Shown here: positions 43,975-52,211 of the stretch, one piece after another | Layout: the number at the start of each line of letters is the position of its first letter | Position numbering within the stretch: position 1 is the first letter of the stretch | Assembly: GCF_000499785.1 (NCBI RefSeq) | Contig: NZ_HG726020.1 | Span: forward strand, 372,001 to 436,000 | Direction: 5' to 3' | DNA from: Bacteroides neonati | GTDB lineage: Bacteria > Bacteroidota > Bacteroidia > Bacteroidales > Bacteroidaceae | Length of the DNA stretch: 64,000 nt | Program-made: the position numbers and the translations under genes | The notes under the pieces: model-generated | Seen by the model: the letters and a program-made list of their open reading frames with translations, nothing else | What the model was told of the DNA's origin: nothing | Database searches by the model: none

Positions 43975-44619
43975 ATGAATACAAACTTAGCCAATATTCG
44001 GCAAGAATATACCAAAGGCGGACTACGGGAGGCATCACTTCCCGAAGATCCGCTTTTGCTTTTCAGCCAGTGGCTTCAGGAAGCCATTGATGCGAAGGTC
44101 GATGAACCGACCGCTGTTTTAGTAGGCACCGTATCGCCTGAAGGACGCCCATCAACCCGTACCGTTCTGCTAAAAGGGTTGCATCACGGAGCGTTCATCT
44201 TCTATACCAATTACGAAAGCCGCAAGGGACAACACTTGGCACAAAACCCGTTCATCTCGCTCTCTTTCGTGTGGCATCAACTGGAAAGGCAGATACACAT
44301 CGAAGGGATAGCCCATAAAGTTCCGGCAGCAGAATCGGACGCTTATTTCAGTCAACGCCCCTATAAAAGTAGAATAGGCGCACGCATCTCTCCCCAAAGT
44401 CAACCCATCAAAGACCGCATGCAACTGATTGCCGCTTTTGTTAAAGAAGCCACGCGATGGGTAGGACAAGAGGTACCCCGACCCGAACACTGGGGCGGAT
44501 ATGCCGTAACGCCTCAACGCATTGAGTTCTGGCAAGGACGGCGCAACCGCCTGCACGACCGCTTTCTATATACCCTGCAATCCGATGGGAAGTGGCAGAA
44601 AGAGCGCTTGGCACCTTGA
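43975..44619 (+). CDS. pdxH: Pyridoxamine 5'-phosphate oxidase
   Basis: A 214-aa FMN enzyme making pyridoxal 5'-phosphate. It shows RPSTRTVLLKGL, FIFYTNYESRKGQ, FVWHQLERQIHIEG, RIGARISPQS and the C-terminal EFWQGRRNRLHDR, covering FMN and PLP contacts. The start is the ATG at 43975; a TTG two codons earlier is rejected. It is part of a compact run of plus-strand genes with pirin upstream and an MBL-fold gene downstream. Confidence 0.96.
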   Translation: MNTNLANIRQEYTKGGLREASLPEDPLLLFSQWLQEAIDAKVDEPTAVLVGTVSPEGRPSTRTVLLKGLHHGAFIFYTNYESRKGQHLAQNPFISLSFVWHQLERQIHIEGIAHKVPAAESDAYFSQRPYKSRIGARISPQSQPIKDRMQLIAAFVKEATRWVGQEVPRPEHWGGYAVTPQRIEFWQGRRNRLHDRFLYTLQSDGKWQKERLAP

Positions 44620-44685
44620 TTTTCGCCCGATTCCTTGCCTAATACACGGGGAATCTGTAATATTGCAATTCTAAATGACAAACTT

Positions 44686-45417
44686 ATGAAACTGGATTAC
44701 GTTTATCACAGTGGCTTCGCTATCGAAGCACCGGGCGTTACGCTTATTTTGGATTACTACAAAGACTCTTCCGAAACAGTACACAACCAAGGTATTGTGC
44801 ACGATGAGCTACTCCAAAGACCCGGAAAGCTGTATGTACTCTGCACACATTTTCATCCCGACCACTTCAACCCAGAGGTACTGCAATGGAAAGAGCAACG
44901 CCCCGATATTCACTACATCTTCTCTAAAGACATCTTACGTCACAGGCGCGCCAACAAAGAGAGTGCCTATTATATAAGTAAAGGCGAGAGTTACGAGGAC
45001 GATACCCTGCGCATCGATGCTTTTGGATCGACCGATGTAGGCAGTTCCTTTCTGATACACCTGCAAGGAATGCGTATCTTCCACGCGGGCGACCTCAACA
45101 ACTGGCATTGGAGCGAAGAGTCGACCGAGCAGGAGATCAACAAAGCCAACGGCGACTTTCTGGCCGAGGTAGCCTACATCAAAGCATCGGCACCCGCAGT
45201 AGATGTAGCGATGTTTCCGGTTGACTCCCGCATGGGGAAAGATTATATGAAAGGAGCCAAACAGTTTATCGAACAAATAAAAACTACTATATTTGTACCC
45301 ATGCATTTCGGCGAAGATTATGCGGGAGGCAATGCCTTCTGTGATATAGCAGAAGCAGCCGGTTGCCGCTTCATTAAAATCGATCACCGGGGCGAACGTT
45401 TCGACATTACTAAATAA
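44686..45417 (+). CDS. MBL-fold metallohydrolase (UlaG-like)
   Basis: A 243-aa cytoplasmic metallo-beta-lactamase-fold protein with the metal motif THFHPDHF, a second site in IFHAGDLNNWHW and a third His in VPMHFGED. The size and YHSGFAIEAPG start fit small UlaG-like hydrolases of unknown substrate. The ATG at 44686 is chosen; the frame runs 51 bases further upstream without family residues. It is followed after 12 bases by the DUF4468 gene. Confidence 0.85.
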   Translation: MKLDYVYHSGFAIEAPGVTLILDYYKDSSETVHNQGIVHDELLQRPGKLYVLCTHFHPDHFNPEVLQWKEQRPDIHYIFSKDILRHRRANKESAYYISKGESYEDDTLRIDAFGSTDVGSSFLIHLQGMRIFHAGDLNNWHWSEESTEQEINKANGDFLAEVAYIKASAPAVDVAMFPVDSRMGKDYMKGAKQFIEQIKTTIFVPMHFGEDYAGGNAFCDIAEAAGCRFIKIDHRGERFDITK

Positions 45418-45429
45418 CACATAATAATT

Positions 45430-46461
45430 ATGAACAGATTAACACACCTTTTTCTTGTATTACTTTTAGCCTGCGTACCTATGGGTATCATGGCTCAAGA
45501 CAATGACGATAATGATGATAGCAGATACCTGGTAGGCGCAGTGCCCGAGGTAAACGGCAAAGTTGTCTTTTCAAAAGAGTTCAGCATCCCCGGCATGTCT
45601 CAACAGCAGATATTCGAGCGCATGCAAAAATGGCTTACCGAACGACTAAAAGCGAACAACAACGTGGATAGCCGCGTAGTATATACCGATGCAGAAAAAG
45701 GAACCATAGCCGGTGTTGGCGAAGAGTGGTTGGTGTTTAAATCAAGCGCTCTGTCACTAGACCGCACGTTGCTGAACTATCAAATCACCATCGGCTGCCA
45801 ACCATCCAAGTGCTTGGTCGAAGTAGAGAAGATACGCTATACCTATCGCGAGAAAGAGAAATACACAGCCGAAGAGTGGATCACAGACAAGTATGCACTC
45901 AACAAAGCACAGACCAAACTGGTACGCGGTCTTGCCAAATGGCGCAAAAAAACAGTAGACTTTGCCGATGATATCTTTGCCGAAGCAACCAAAGCATTAA
46001 GTGCATCGAACAGTCAACCTCAAGTAGAGAAAGCTCCTAAAAAGGCAGCTGTAACCTCAGGCCCTGTAGTTATCGGTGCTGCTACCCCTGTTAGCTCTCC
46101 CGATATGCCCGGATATAGAAGCGTTGCACCCGATCAATTACCGGCCGGTGCCATTCAGATGGGTAGCGGCAAACTCGTAATTGCCATCGGCAAGGATGCC
46201 TTCAATATGACCATGATGACTGCCAATGCCGGCGGATCGTTGGGCAAAGTATCCGGAAAACCTGTCGTATTCAGCATCCTATCGCCCGACCAACCTTATG
46301 AGTCGTTCGAGAAGGCAGATACCTACTCGGTACGCTTCTACCCCACCAACCAAACTGAGCCATCGGTTATTCTCGAATGTAAGAAACTACCCGCAGCCGC
46401 TCCGATGGAAGGACAACCCCGTACATACGTAGGTGAAATTGTAAAAGCTTGGATGAAATAA
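45430..46461 (+). CDS. Secreted DUF4468 (TBP-like fold) protein
   Basis: A 343-aa protein with a signal peptide (about 1-22, GIMAQ). An N-terminal DUF4468 domain (about 35-150) contains VVFSKEFSIPGMSQQQIFER and KCLVEVEKIRYTYREKE. A Pro/Ala linker (about 190-225) precedes a C-terminal domain that may be another small beta fold. Function unknown; the family is common in Bacteroidota. It is probably co-transcribed with the MBL gene upstream and the glyoxalase-like gene downstream. Confidence 0.85.
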   Translation: MNRLTHLFLVLLLACVPMGIMAQDNDDNDDSRYLVGAVPEVNGKVVFSKEFSIPGMSQQQIFERMQKWLTERLKANNNVDSRVVYTDAEKGTIAGVGEEWLVFKSSALSLDRTLLNYQITIGCQPSKCLVEVEKIRYTYREKEKYTAEEWITDKYALNKAQTKLVRGLAKWRKKTVDFADDIFAEATKALSASNSQPQVEKAPKKAAVTSGPVVIGAATPVSSPDMPGYRSVAPDQLPAGAIQMGSGKLVIAIGKDAFNMTMMTANAGGSLGKVSGKPVVFSILSPDQPYESFEKADTYSVRFYPTNQTEPSVILECKKLPAAAPMEGQPRTYVGEIVKAWMK

Positions 46462-46494
46462 AAGAAGAGTTGAATAACCCCAAAAACAATCGTT

Positions 46495-46878
46495 ATGGAA
46501 ATAAAAGCAAGATTTGACCATTTCAATATCAATGTAACCAACCTCGAACGCAGCATTGCTTTCTACCAGAAAGCACTCGGGCTCAAAGAACACCACCGCA
46601 AAGAGGCCGCCGACGGCTCTTTTGTATTGGTTTACCTGACCGATGAGTCGACCGGATTCCTATTGGAACTAACCTGGCTCAGAGATCATACCGATAGCTA
46701 TGAACTGGGCGAGAATGAGAGCCACCTCTGCTTCCGTGTGGCAGGCGACTATGATGCCATTCGTCAATATCACAAAGAGATGGGTTGTGTCTGTTTCGAG
46801 AACACCTCGATGGGGCTTTACTTCATCAACGATCCGGATGACTACTGGATAGAAGTATTGGGGGAGAAAAAGCACTAA
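46495..46878 (+). CDS. VOC-family protein (glyoxalase I-like)
   Basis: A 127-aa single VOC-domain protein. The two beta-alpha-beta-beta-beta repeats are visible. Metal-site candidates are the His in RFDHFNINV, Glu in LLELTWL, His in SHLCFRV and Glu in YWIEVLG, matching the ligand set of glyoxalase I. It may detoxify methylglyoxal, but substrate assignment is not certain. It ends with a hairpin terminator at 46904-46939. Confidence 0.88.
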   Translation: MEIKARFDHFNINVTNLERSIAFYQKALGLKEHHRKEAADGSFVLVYLTDESTGFLLELTWLRDHTDSYELGENESHLCFRVAGDYDAIRQYHKEMGCVCFENTSMGLYFINDPDDYWIEVLGEKKH

Positions 46879-46903
46879 TTAGCTTCCCTTAAAAAGTATA
46901 TTT

Positions 46904-46939
46904 TCAGCGAAACATTCTCTTTCAGAAGTGTTTCGCTGA
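46904..46939 (+). terminator. Terminator after the VOC gene
   Basis: TCAGCGAAACA (46904-46914) and TGTTTCGCTGA (46929-46939) form an 11-bp perfect stem, followed by TTTTG. Confidence 0.85.
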
Positions 46940-46986
46940 TTTTGTTTATTAGCTATCAAAAGAATCTTCATGACTCTCCCATTATT

Positions 46987-47520
46987 TCAAAATGCTACTC
47001 CTACTTTTAAGAACAAAGAGTGTCGGGATTGATTCATTTTTGAGCTACCATCAATCGAATAACTACAGTAGTTGTAACCGATAGCCGGAATAATGCTGAT
47101 TCTCTTATCCAGTAACTTGTATCCGAAAGAAAAATCGAATAACCACTTGCCATCTTTATTATTTTCAGATGTAGCCAGATTATAACCGACATCACCATTT
47201 AGTAAAAACCGCTTGTTGGTGAACGGGTGATACCTAAAGTCGATAAACACAGGTAGCGTATTCAGACCCTCCAGCTGCGTGTAGCTATTGATCCCAATAC
47301 CGGCACCTAAAGACAAATCGGGAGTTACATAATAGCCAAGCAAAGCCCTGATTAAGCTCATGGCTATTTTGTGGTCGCTACCGTATGACACATCATACGC
47401 ATCTCCTTTGTCGGAGAGTGAGATTCCGTAACCTACCTCAACAGCACCCCAAAGCTTGCGGTTCTGTGCATACGAACAAGTTGCTGTGAACAGCAGGACA
47501 ACCAATAATAGTTTTCGCAT
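46987..47520 (-). CDS. Small outer-membrane beta-barrel protein
   Basis: A 177-aa protein with a signal peptide (about 1-18, CSYAQ). The mature part has the alternating pattern of an eight-stranded barrel (GAVEVGYGISLS, LSLGAGIGINSY) and ends KVGVAF with the terminal Phe of barrel proteins. No function can be assigned. It is isolated, convergent with the VOC gene and separated from it by a terminator. Confidence 0.82.
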   Translation of the reverse strand: MRKLLLVVLLFTATCSYAQNRKLWGAVEVGYGISLSDKGDAYDVSYGSDHKIAMSLIRALLGYYVTPDLSLGAGIGINSYTQLEGLNTLPVFIDFRYHPFTNKRFLLNGDVGYNLATSENNKDGKWLFDFSFGYKLLDKRISIIPAIGYNYCSYSIDGSSKMNQSRHSLFLKVGVAF

Positions 47521-47666
47521 ATCAATTTTATTTAGTGAATCTTATACCTTTCCACGTTTCGTTGAAGTAACAGGCACTAAACATATCCAGAGCTCCGATT
47601 ATAAATGCCGTTGGCGTAAAACCAACTCATCCGTCAAGCCAGATTCTTTTTGACTGATCAAACATC

Positions 47667-47852
47667 CTATTTATGTCTGGCCGCTCTTTTTCTTCGAATT
47701 TCCGCCTTCATCTTGGCCGAATCAGAACCGTGCAAACCTTTAATGTATTTTGCTTTTTTCGCCTTTGTTTTCACCTTTTTGTCATCTTTTCCGGTCGATT
47801 CTTTCTTCCCTTTAAAGACAATTCCACCGAACATTGCATCCTCTATACTCAT
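47667..47852 (-). CDS. Small highly basic protein
   Basis: A 61-aa protein: an N-terminal hydrophobic patch (IEDAMFGGIVFKG) followed by a Lys/Arg-rich tail (DKKVKTKAKKAKYIKGL, EIRRKRAARHK). No signal peptide or transmembrane helix. Composition suggests nucleic-acid or ribosome binding. That it is real is supported by an exact -7 box 34 bases upstream and by an AGAGAAAG purine run before the ATG. I do not recognise a characterised family. Confidence 0.65.
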   Translation of the reverse strand: MSIEDAMFGGIVFKGKKESTGKDDKKVKTKAKKAKYIKGLHGSDSAKMKAEIRRKRAARHK

Positions 47853-47885
47853 AATCTTTCTCTATTAATTCATTTTTTCTGTGGA

Positions 47886-47893
47886 CAAAGATA
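47886..47893 (-). promoter_or_regulatory. Putative -7 box of the small basic protein gene
   Basis: The minus strand reads TATCTTTG. Its expected -33 position coincides with the -7 box of the divergent methyltransferase gene at 47914-47921. Confidence 0.55.
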
Positions 47894-47913
47894 ATCGTTT
47901 TCTGCGAATTACC

Positions 47914-47921
47914 TATCTTTG
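47914..47921 (+). promoter_or_regulatory. Putative -7 box of the methyltransferase gene
   Basis: TATCTTTG lies 27 bases upstream of the ATG at 47949. It is back-to-back with the divergent box at 47886-47893. Confidence 0.55.
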
Positions 47922-47948
47922 CAGGCTATAACAATAAACAACCATTCG

Positions 47949-48680
47949 ATGGAAACAACATTGCTTGCTCCCGAAAAGGACCCGATGGGTGCCGCCATAG
48001 CCGATTACTTTAACCTGCATAAAGCCGGAAAACTACGTGTATTCTCTTCTCAATTCGACGAAGACGAAATCCCCGTCAAAGACCTCTTTCGTACCACCAA
48101 GCTGATGCCTTTACTCGAACGTACCGCACTCGAATTAGCTTCGGGACGCATTCTTGATGTAGGTGCAGGCAGCGGATGCCATGCATTGGCTCTTCAAGAG
48201 CAAGGCAAAGAGGTATGTGCCATCGACATCTCTCCGCTCTCTGTCGAGGTGATGCAGAAGCGTGGTGTGAGCAACGCCTGCTTGGTTAACTTGTTCGACC
48301 AGCGGTTTACCGATACGTTTGATACCATCCTCATGCTTATGAATGGTTCGGGCATCATCGGCCGACTGGAGAATATGCCCGCTTTCTTTCAAAAGATGAA
48401 ACAACTTCTTCGCCCGGGCGGATGCATCCTAATGGATTCGAGCGACCTACGCTATCTTTTCGAAGACGAGGACGGCAGCTTCTTGATTGATCTGGCAGCC
48501 GATTATTATGGAGAAATCGACTTCCAGATGCAATACAAAACCATCAAAGGCGAATCGTTTGATTGGCTATACGTTGACTTTCAAACACTCAGCCTCTACG
48601 CCGCCGAATGCGGTTTCAAGACCGAGCTTATCAAAGAGGGCAAGCACTACGATTATCTGGCGAAGCTGACGGTTGAATAA
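47949..48680 (+). CDS. Class I SAM-dependent methyltransferase
   Basis: A 243-aa soluble protein with SAM motif I ILDVGAGSGCHALAL, motif II EVCAIDISPLSV, and a later LLRPGGCILMDSSDLRYLF. Substrate unknown. The start is the ATG at 47949 after the promoter; an earlier in-frame codon falls in the -7 box. It ends 1 base before the stop of the convergent TlpA-like gene. Confidence 0.88.
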   Translation: METTLLAPEKDPMGAAIADYFNLHKAGKLRVFSSQFDEDEIPVKDLFRTTKLMPLLERTALELASGRILDVGAGSGCHALALQEQGKEVCAIDISPLSVEVMQKRGVSNACLVNLFDQRFTDTFDTILMLMNGSGIIGRLENMPAFFQKMKQLLRPGGCILMDSSDLRYLFEDEDGSFLIDLAADYYGEIDFQMQYKTIKGESFDWLYVDFQTLSLYAAECGFKTELIKEGKHYDYLAKLTVE

Positions 48681-48681
48681 A

Positions 48682-49275
48682 TTATTTTTTCAACTCTTCA
48701 TCTATCGCCTGTACCAACGAGCTGAACTCTTCTTCATTGTATAGACGAGTCAGCTTAAGTATCTTTCCATCGCGACCAATCAGTACATTGCGCGTAATAC
48801 CCGACTGACGAAGCGCATACTTCGCAAAAATATCAGCACCCGGATCGAGCCCCATCGGATAAGTAACACCCGTAGCTTTCATAAAAGCAAGTACTTTATC
48901 CAATGGCTCATCGCGGTCGATACCGATCAGCATGAACTGCGGGTTGCTTTTATTCTTCAACCAAATATCTTTCTCGATAAAAGGCATCTCTTTGCGACAT
49001 ACGCCACACCAACTGGCTGTAAACTGCAACATCACTACCTTACCGCGCAATGACGACAGGCTTACCTGCTTACCGTCGGTCAAGGTGATGGTAAAGTCGG
49101 GTGCCATCTGCCCTACTTTCACTATGTAACCGGTACTATCGGCTTCGACTGCCGTTACATTCGTTTCATCGGTAGCCGCAGCTACCTCTTTGTTCGCCTT
49201 CGCCTGTCCGGCACATGCCACGTTGCTTAACGCAAACAGCCCTAAACAACAGATACTTAAAAAAGTTTTCTTCAT
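48682..49275 (-). CDS. TlpA-family thioredoxin-like protein
   Basis: A 197-aa exported protein: signal region about 1-22 (FALSNVACAG, possibly a non-standard lipobox), a linker, then a thioredoxin/AhpC-TSA fold at about 55-195. It has VGQMAPDFTITL and the active-site CxxC in ASWCGVCRKEMP. A later GITRNVLIGRDGKI holds the cis-Pro region in altered form, since Thr rather than Pro follows the Ile. It probably acts as a periplasmic thiol:disulfide reductant. Monocistronic. Confidence 0.9.
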   Translation of the reverse strand: MKKTFLSICCLGLFALSNVACAGQAKANKEVAAATDETNVTAVEADSTGYIVKVGQMAPDFTITLTDGKQVSLSSLRGKVVMLQFTASWCGVCRKEMPFIEKDIWLKNKSNPQFMLIGIDRDEPLDKVLAFMKATGVTYPMGLDPGADIFAKYALRQSGITRNVLIGRDGKILKLTRLYNEEEFSSLVQAIDEELKK

Positions 49276-49300
49276 CCTTTTAATCTTATTTACTTTCGAG

Positions 49301-49308
49301 CAAAACTA
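49301..49308 (-). promoter_or_regulatory. Putative -7 box of the TlpA-like gene
   Basis: The minus strand reads TAGTTTTG, an exact TAnnTTTG match, 26 bases upstream of the start. Confidence 0.45.
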
Positions 49309-49610
49309 CAAAAAAGTATTTTATTATCCTTGTATATTCGATAATTATTTGCAAAATGGCTCTACCTACGAATCGAGCACCGCAAGGAATAACGAAATAG
49401 TAGACGAAGTTGCTGAATACACAAGTATCTCTGTAAATAGAATAAATATTAAAGGAAAAGAGGAAGTAAGTAATGATGAAAAAAGCAGAAGAAACAAGAG
49501 GTATGAAAATGATATAAAATATTGAAAAACAATAATATACAGAATTATAAATCAAGTATACATACTATTATTTTTCTTAGCTTGCAAAAGAACTATTTTA
49601 ACGGTGCGTT
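49309..49610. other. A/T-rich stretch without a recognised gene
   Basis: About 300 bases between the TlpA promoter and the palindromic element. Plus-strand frames give only short peptides with no start or family signal. The base composition is noticeably more A/T-rich than the flanking core genes, consistent with the edge of an acquired segment. Confidence 0.5.
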
Positions 49611-49668
49611 AAGTACGTAGTCTTGGTAGCAATGAGTACGTACTCTTTGTTACTAAAACTACGTACTT
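49611..49668. repeat. TACGTA palindromic element, copy 2
   Basis: AAGTACGTAGT (49611-49621), the central palindrome GAGTACGTACTC (49634-49645) and ACTACGTACTT (49658-49668) form a near-symmetric 58-base element. Its left 35 bases match 5780-5814 in inverted orientation. The reading frame at 49632 starts inside it. Confidence 0.75.
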
Positions 49669-49943
49669 TTGCTATAGAAGCTATTAAAAAGCTGTTTAAC
49701 GGCGAAATACTGCCCTTTACCGGCAAGCTCCGATCCCCCGAACATAACCAAGATTTCAATGTACAGGATGCCAAGTTGCAACTGTTCAAAGAACGGGATA
49801 ATCCGGACAGATTCCGTCTTTCCCTCAATAGTCAGAATATCCTCTACTGGTTCAAACAAAAATATCAGGAATTGAAACAGGTTGTTAAACCTCATATTAG
49901 ACCTACTATAAAGCCGGAAGTGAGCAAAAGTTTTAAGAGGTAA
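49632..49943 (+). CDS. Short ORF starting within the palindromic element; possible gene remnant
   Basis: 103 codons. The first residues (MSTYSLLLKLRTF) are encoded by the TACGTA element itself, and the rest ends in a basic tail (YWFKQKYQELKQVVKPHIRP). The LNSQNILYWFKQKYQEL segment faintly recalls the C-terminus of Bacteroides mobilisation/relaxase-type proteins, but I cannot confirm this. It may be a degenerate fragment carried with the element. No promoter of the usual type was seen. Confidence 0.4.
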   Translation: MSTYSLLLKLRTFAIEAIKKLFNGEILPFTGKLRSPEHNQDFNVQDAKLQLFKERDNPDRFRLSLNSQNILYWFKQKYQELKQVVKPHIRPTIKPEVSKSFKR

Positions 49944-50004
49944 TCCGTGCTGTATACCAATTATTTACTAAATTTGCAGGCAATAACAAAAATATAATAG
50001 CTTT

Positions 50005-50847
50005 ATGAGCGGAAGTCATTTTACTTCGTTAAACCCTCAACATAAGTTGTTTGGCGAGCTTAAAGAAACTGCACCTGCTTGGTGGCAATTTATAAAAGAG
50101 AATATCAAGCCGGGCGGCTTTTATATAGATATTCGCAAGAATAATTCCCTGAATGTCTATTATAATGGAGGTTCGTTGCTTAAAATCACATTGTCGCAAG
50201 GCGGGATTAAGGGCAAAATACATGAGTTTTACTTGGGCAGAACAGGTTCAAAATATATTGATTATGAATTGCCCCACTTACCAGCAGATGCTGATAGTAT
50301 AAAAAAGAGGATAGCCTTGAGGTATAGCGATACATCGGAAAGTGGTATCAAAGCAAGACTTATATGTTCTTCCGGAACAAATTACATAGACTCCGAATTT
50401 GCTTTTCCTGAAATAGTTGGCAAGAAAATAAATTCCAAAGGGGAAGAAGTACCGGATTATCTGACAACCCGTATCGATCTTACTAAAATCGAAAATGGCA
50501 AAATTATCTTTGTAGAGTTAAAACGAATTGAGGATAGTAGACTTCTCACTAATGAGTATGAGAATGGCAGCCCTGAGATACTCTCCCAAATGGGAGCATA
50601 TAATCAATTCACCCAAAAACACAAACAAGAAATAATCGAGTATTACAAAACTCTTTTCGCAATAAAACGTGACCTTGAGATATTGCCTCTTAGTTTGGCC
50701 GGTATAGATAACATAGATGAATATGAGCTTTGTGAGAATGTGGAACTATATATAGAACCTTATAATAAACTGAATCAGGCACGGATACGAAGAATTGAAG
50801 CTATTAAAACAATTCTCAACAGAAACAATATCATTCATAATCTATGA
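50005..50847 (+). CDS. RecB-like PD-(D/E)XK nuclease-domain protein
   Basis: A 280-aa protein without signal peptide. Residues about 145-190 show a PD-(D/E)XK core: Asp148 in TTRIDLTK, Glu161-x-Lys163 in FVELKR, and a QMGAY segment at 185-189 fitting the QxxxY motif of RecB/Cas4-type nucleases. The N-terminal 120 residues are alpha/beta and unrecognised (SGGIKGKIHEFYLG-like basic stretch). It overlaps the downstream beta-CASP gene by 4 bases (ATGA), so the two are translationally coupled and probably act together. I know no characterised protein with this exact layout. Confidence 0.7.
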   Translation: MSGSHFTSLNPQHKLFGELKETAPAWWQFIKENIKPGGFYIDIRKNNSLNVYYNGGSLLKITLSQGGIKGKIHEFYLGRTGSKYIDYELPHLPADADSIKKRIALRYSDTSESGIKARLICSSGTNYIDSEFAFPEIVGKKINSKGEEVPDYLTTRIDLTKIENGKIIFVELKRIEDSRLLTNEYENGSPEILSQMGAYNQFTQKHKQEIIEYYKTLFAIKRDLEILPLSLAGIDNIDEYELCENVELYIEPYNKLNQARIRRIEAIKTILNRNNIIHNL

Positions 50848-52133
50848 AAATCATCGTTCATAGGGGTATAGACCAGATCGGAGGTTGTATAACGGAAATA
50901 TCTACCGTCAAAGCCCGGATATTGATTGATCTGGGACAGAACTTACCAAATGGCGAGGGGGTTGTAGATGATGATTTGGCAAGCCATGAAGCGATAGAGT
51001 CGATCACGCAAGGCGTTGATGCCGTATTCTATACTCACTATCATGGCGACCATTTAGGACTATTCCATTATGTTCCTGATAATGTTAGACAATATATAGG
51101 CAAGGTTGCCAAGCGTGTCGCATTATGCAAACACAGACAACTTTCATATATCAAAGGTCGTGAGCAACAATCGAAAGAAGAAATTGCTAAACTTGAAGGA
51201 ATGGGCGAACTCTCTCCCGGACAAACAATAACCGTGGGAGATATCAAGATAACTCCGTTTTTTGTAAGCCACTCGGCTTACGATGCTTATATGTTCCTAA
51301 TCGAAGCGGACGGCAAAAGAATGCTACATACAGGCGACTTCAGAGGGCATGGATATTTGAGTAAAGGCTTACTACCAACCATTGAAAAACTTATCTTATC
51401 GCAAGGTAAAGTTGATTTTCTGATTACTGAGGGAACTATGCTTTCGCGGCTTGGCGAAAAAGTGATGAGCGAAAACGAGTTGCAAAGGAAAGCTGGGGAA
51501 ATAATGACACGCTACAAAAACGTGTTTGTGATGTGCTCCTCTACGGATGTGGAACGTATAGCTACATTCTATGCATCGAATAAGCGATTAAAGTACAGAC
51601 CGTTGGTGTGTGACCACTTTCAAAAGAATATCCTTGAGATATTTACAAAATCGGCAGGCGAACATACTCCGCTGTTCCGTTTTGATGAAGCCTATGATTT
51701 CAATCCAACCAATACCAAATTGTTGGATTGGATGGAGGATAAAGGCTTTTGTATGTTTGTTCGAGCAACTGACAAGTTCAAGGATTACTATCAGGCACTT
51801 GCATCCCGGTTAGACCCAAATGAAACAATACTGATATATTCCATGTGGAAAGAGTATATAAATGACAACAGTAAGCACGCTGTGCAGCGATATATTGACT
51901 TTGTTTCCATGTTCCCCTATATGGAGACGCTACATACAAGCGGACACGCTTCCGCCGACTGCCTCGCAAAAGTATGTAATCTTGTAAATCCGGTTCTTGG
52001 AATAATTCCTATTCATAGTGAAAATTCGGCAAGCTATAAAAATTTGCCAATTAACGAGCATTTACAACAGATAATAATCACTTCATCAAATTCTACAGGT
52101 CATGTGGAGATTAGAATAAATCAAAGTCTATAA
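50844..52133 (+). CDS. MBL-fold beta-CASP nuclease-like protein (RNase J-related)
   Basis: A 429-aa cytoplasmic protein. The zinc motif is THYHGDHLG (His65-x-His67-x-Asp69-His70), with His143 in VSHSAYDAY and Asp165 in HTGDFRGHG. A beta-CASP insertion (about 200-370) is suggested by LITEGTMLSR and TSGHAS (His368), and the C-terminal IPIHSE (His391) resembles the RNase J/CPSF73 motif. These enzymes cut RNA or DNA. It is shorter than RNase J (about 555 aa) and lacks its C-terminal domain. It is coupled to the PD-(D/E)XK gene by a 4-base overlap. Confidence 0.8.
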   Translation: MKIIVHRGIDQIGGCITEISTVKARILIDLGQNLPNGEGVVDDDLASHEAIESITQGVDAVFYTHYHGDHLGLFHYVPDNVRQYIGKVAKRVALCKHRQLSYIKGREQQSKEEIAKLEGMGELSPGQTITVGDIKITPFFVSHSAYDAYMFLIEADGKRMLHTGDFRGHGYLSKGLLPTIEKLILSQGKVDFLITEGTMLSRLGEKVMSENELQRKAGEIMTRYKNVFVMCSSTDVERIATFYASNKRLKYRPLVCDHFQKNILEIFTKSAGEHTPLFRFDEAYDFNPTNTKLLDWMEDKGFCMFVRATDKFKDYYQALASRLDPNETILIYSMWKEYINDNSKHAVQRYIDFVSMFPYMETLHTSGHASADCLAKVCNLVNPVLGIIPIHSENSASYKNLPINEHLQQIIITSSNSTGHVEIRINQSL

Positions 52134-52211
52134 TCGCAGAGAGCAACACCTATTTGATGTTTTTTATAAGGAATCAGCATATTCTTTGTTGTTTATAGAA
52201 TGATTATAGTT

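Noticed and set aside
49190-49525. 111-codon plus-strand frame upstream of the palindromic element
   Set aside because: Its first third runs antisense inside the TlpA-like gene. The remainder is A/T-rich and low-complexity with no recognisable domain.
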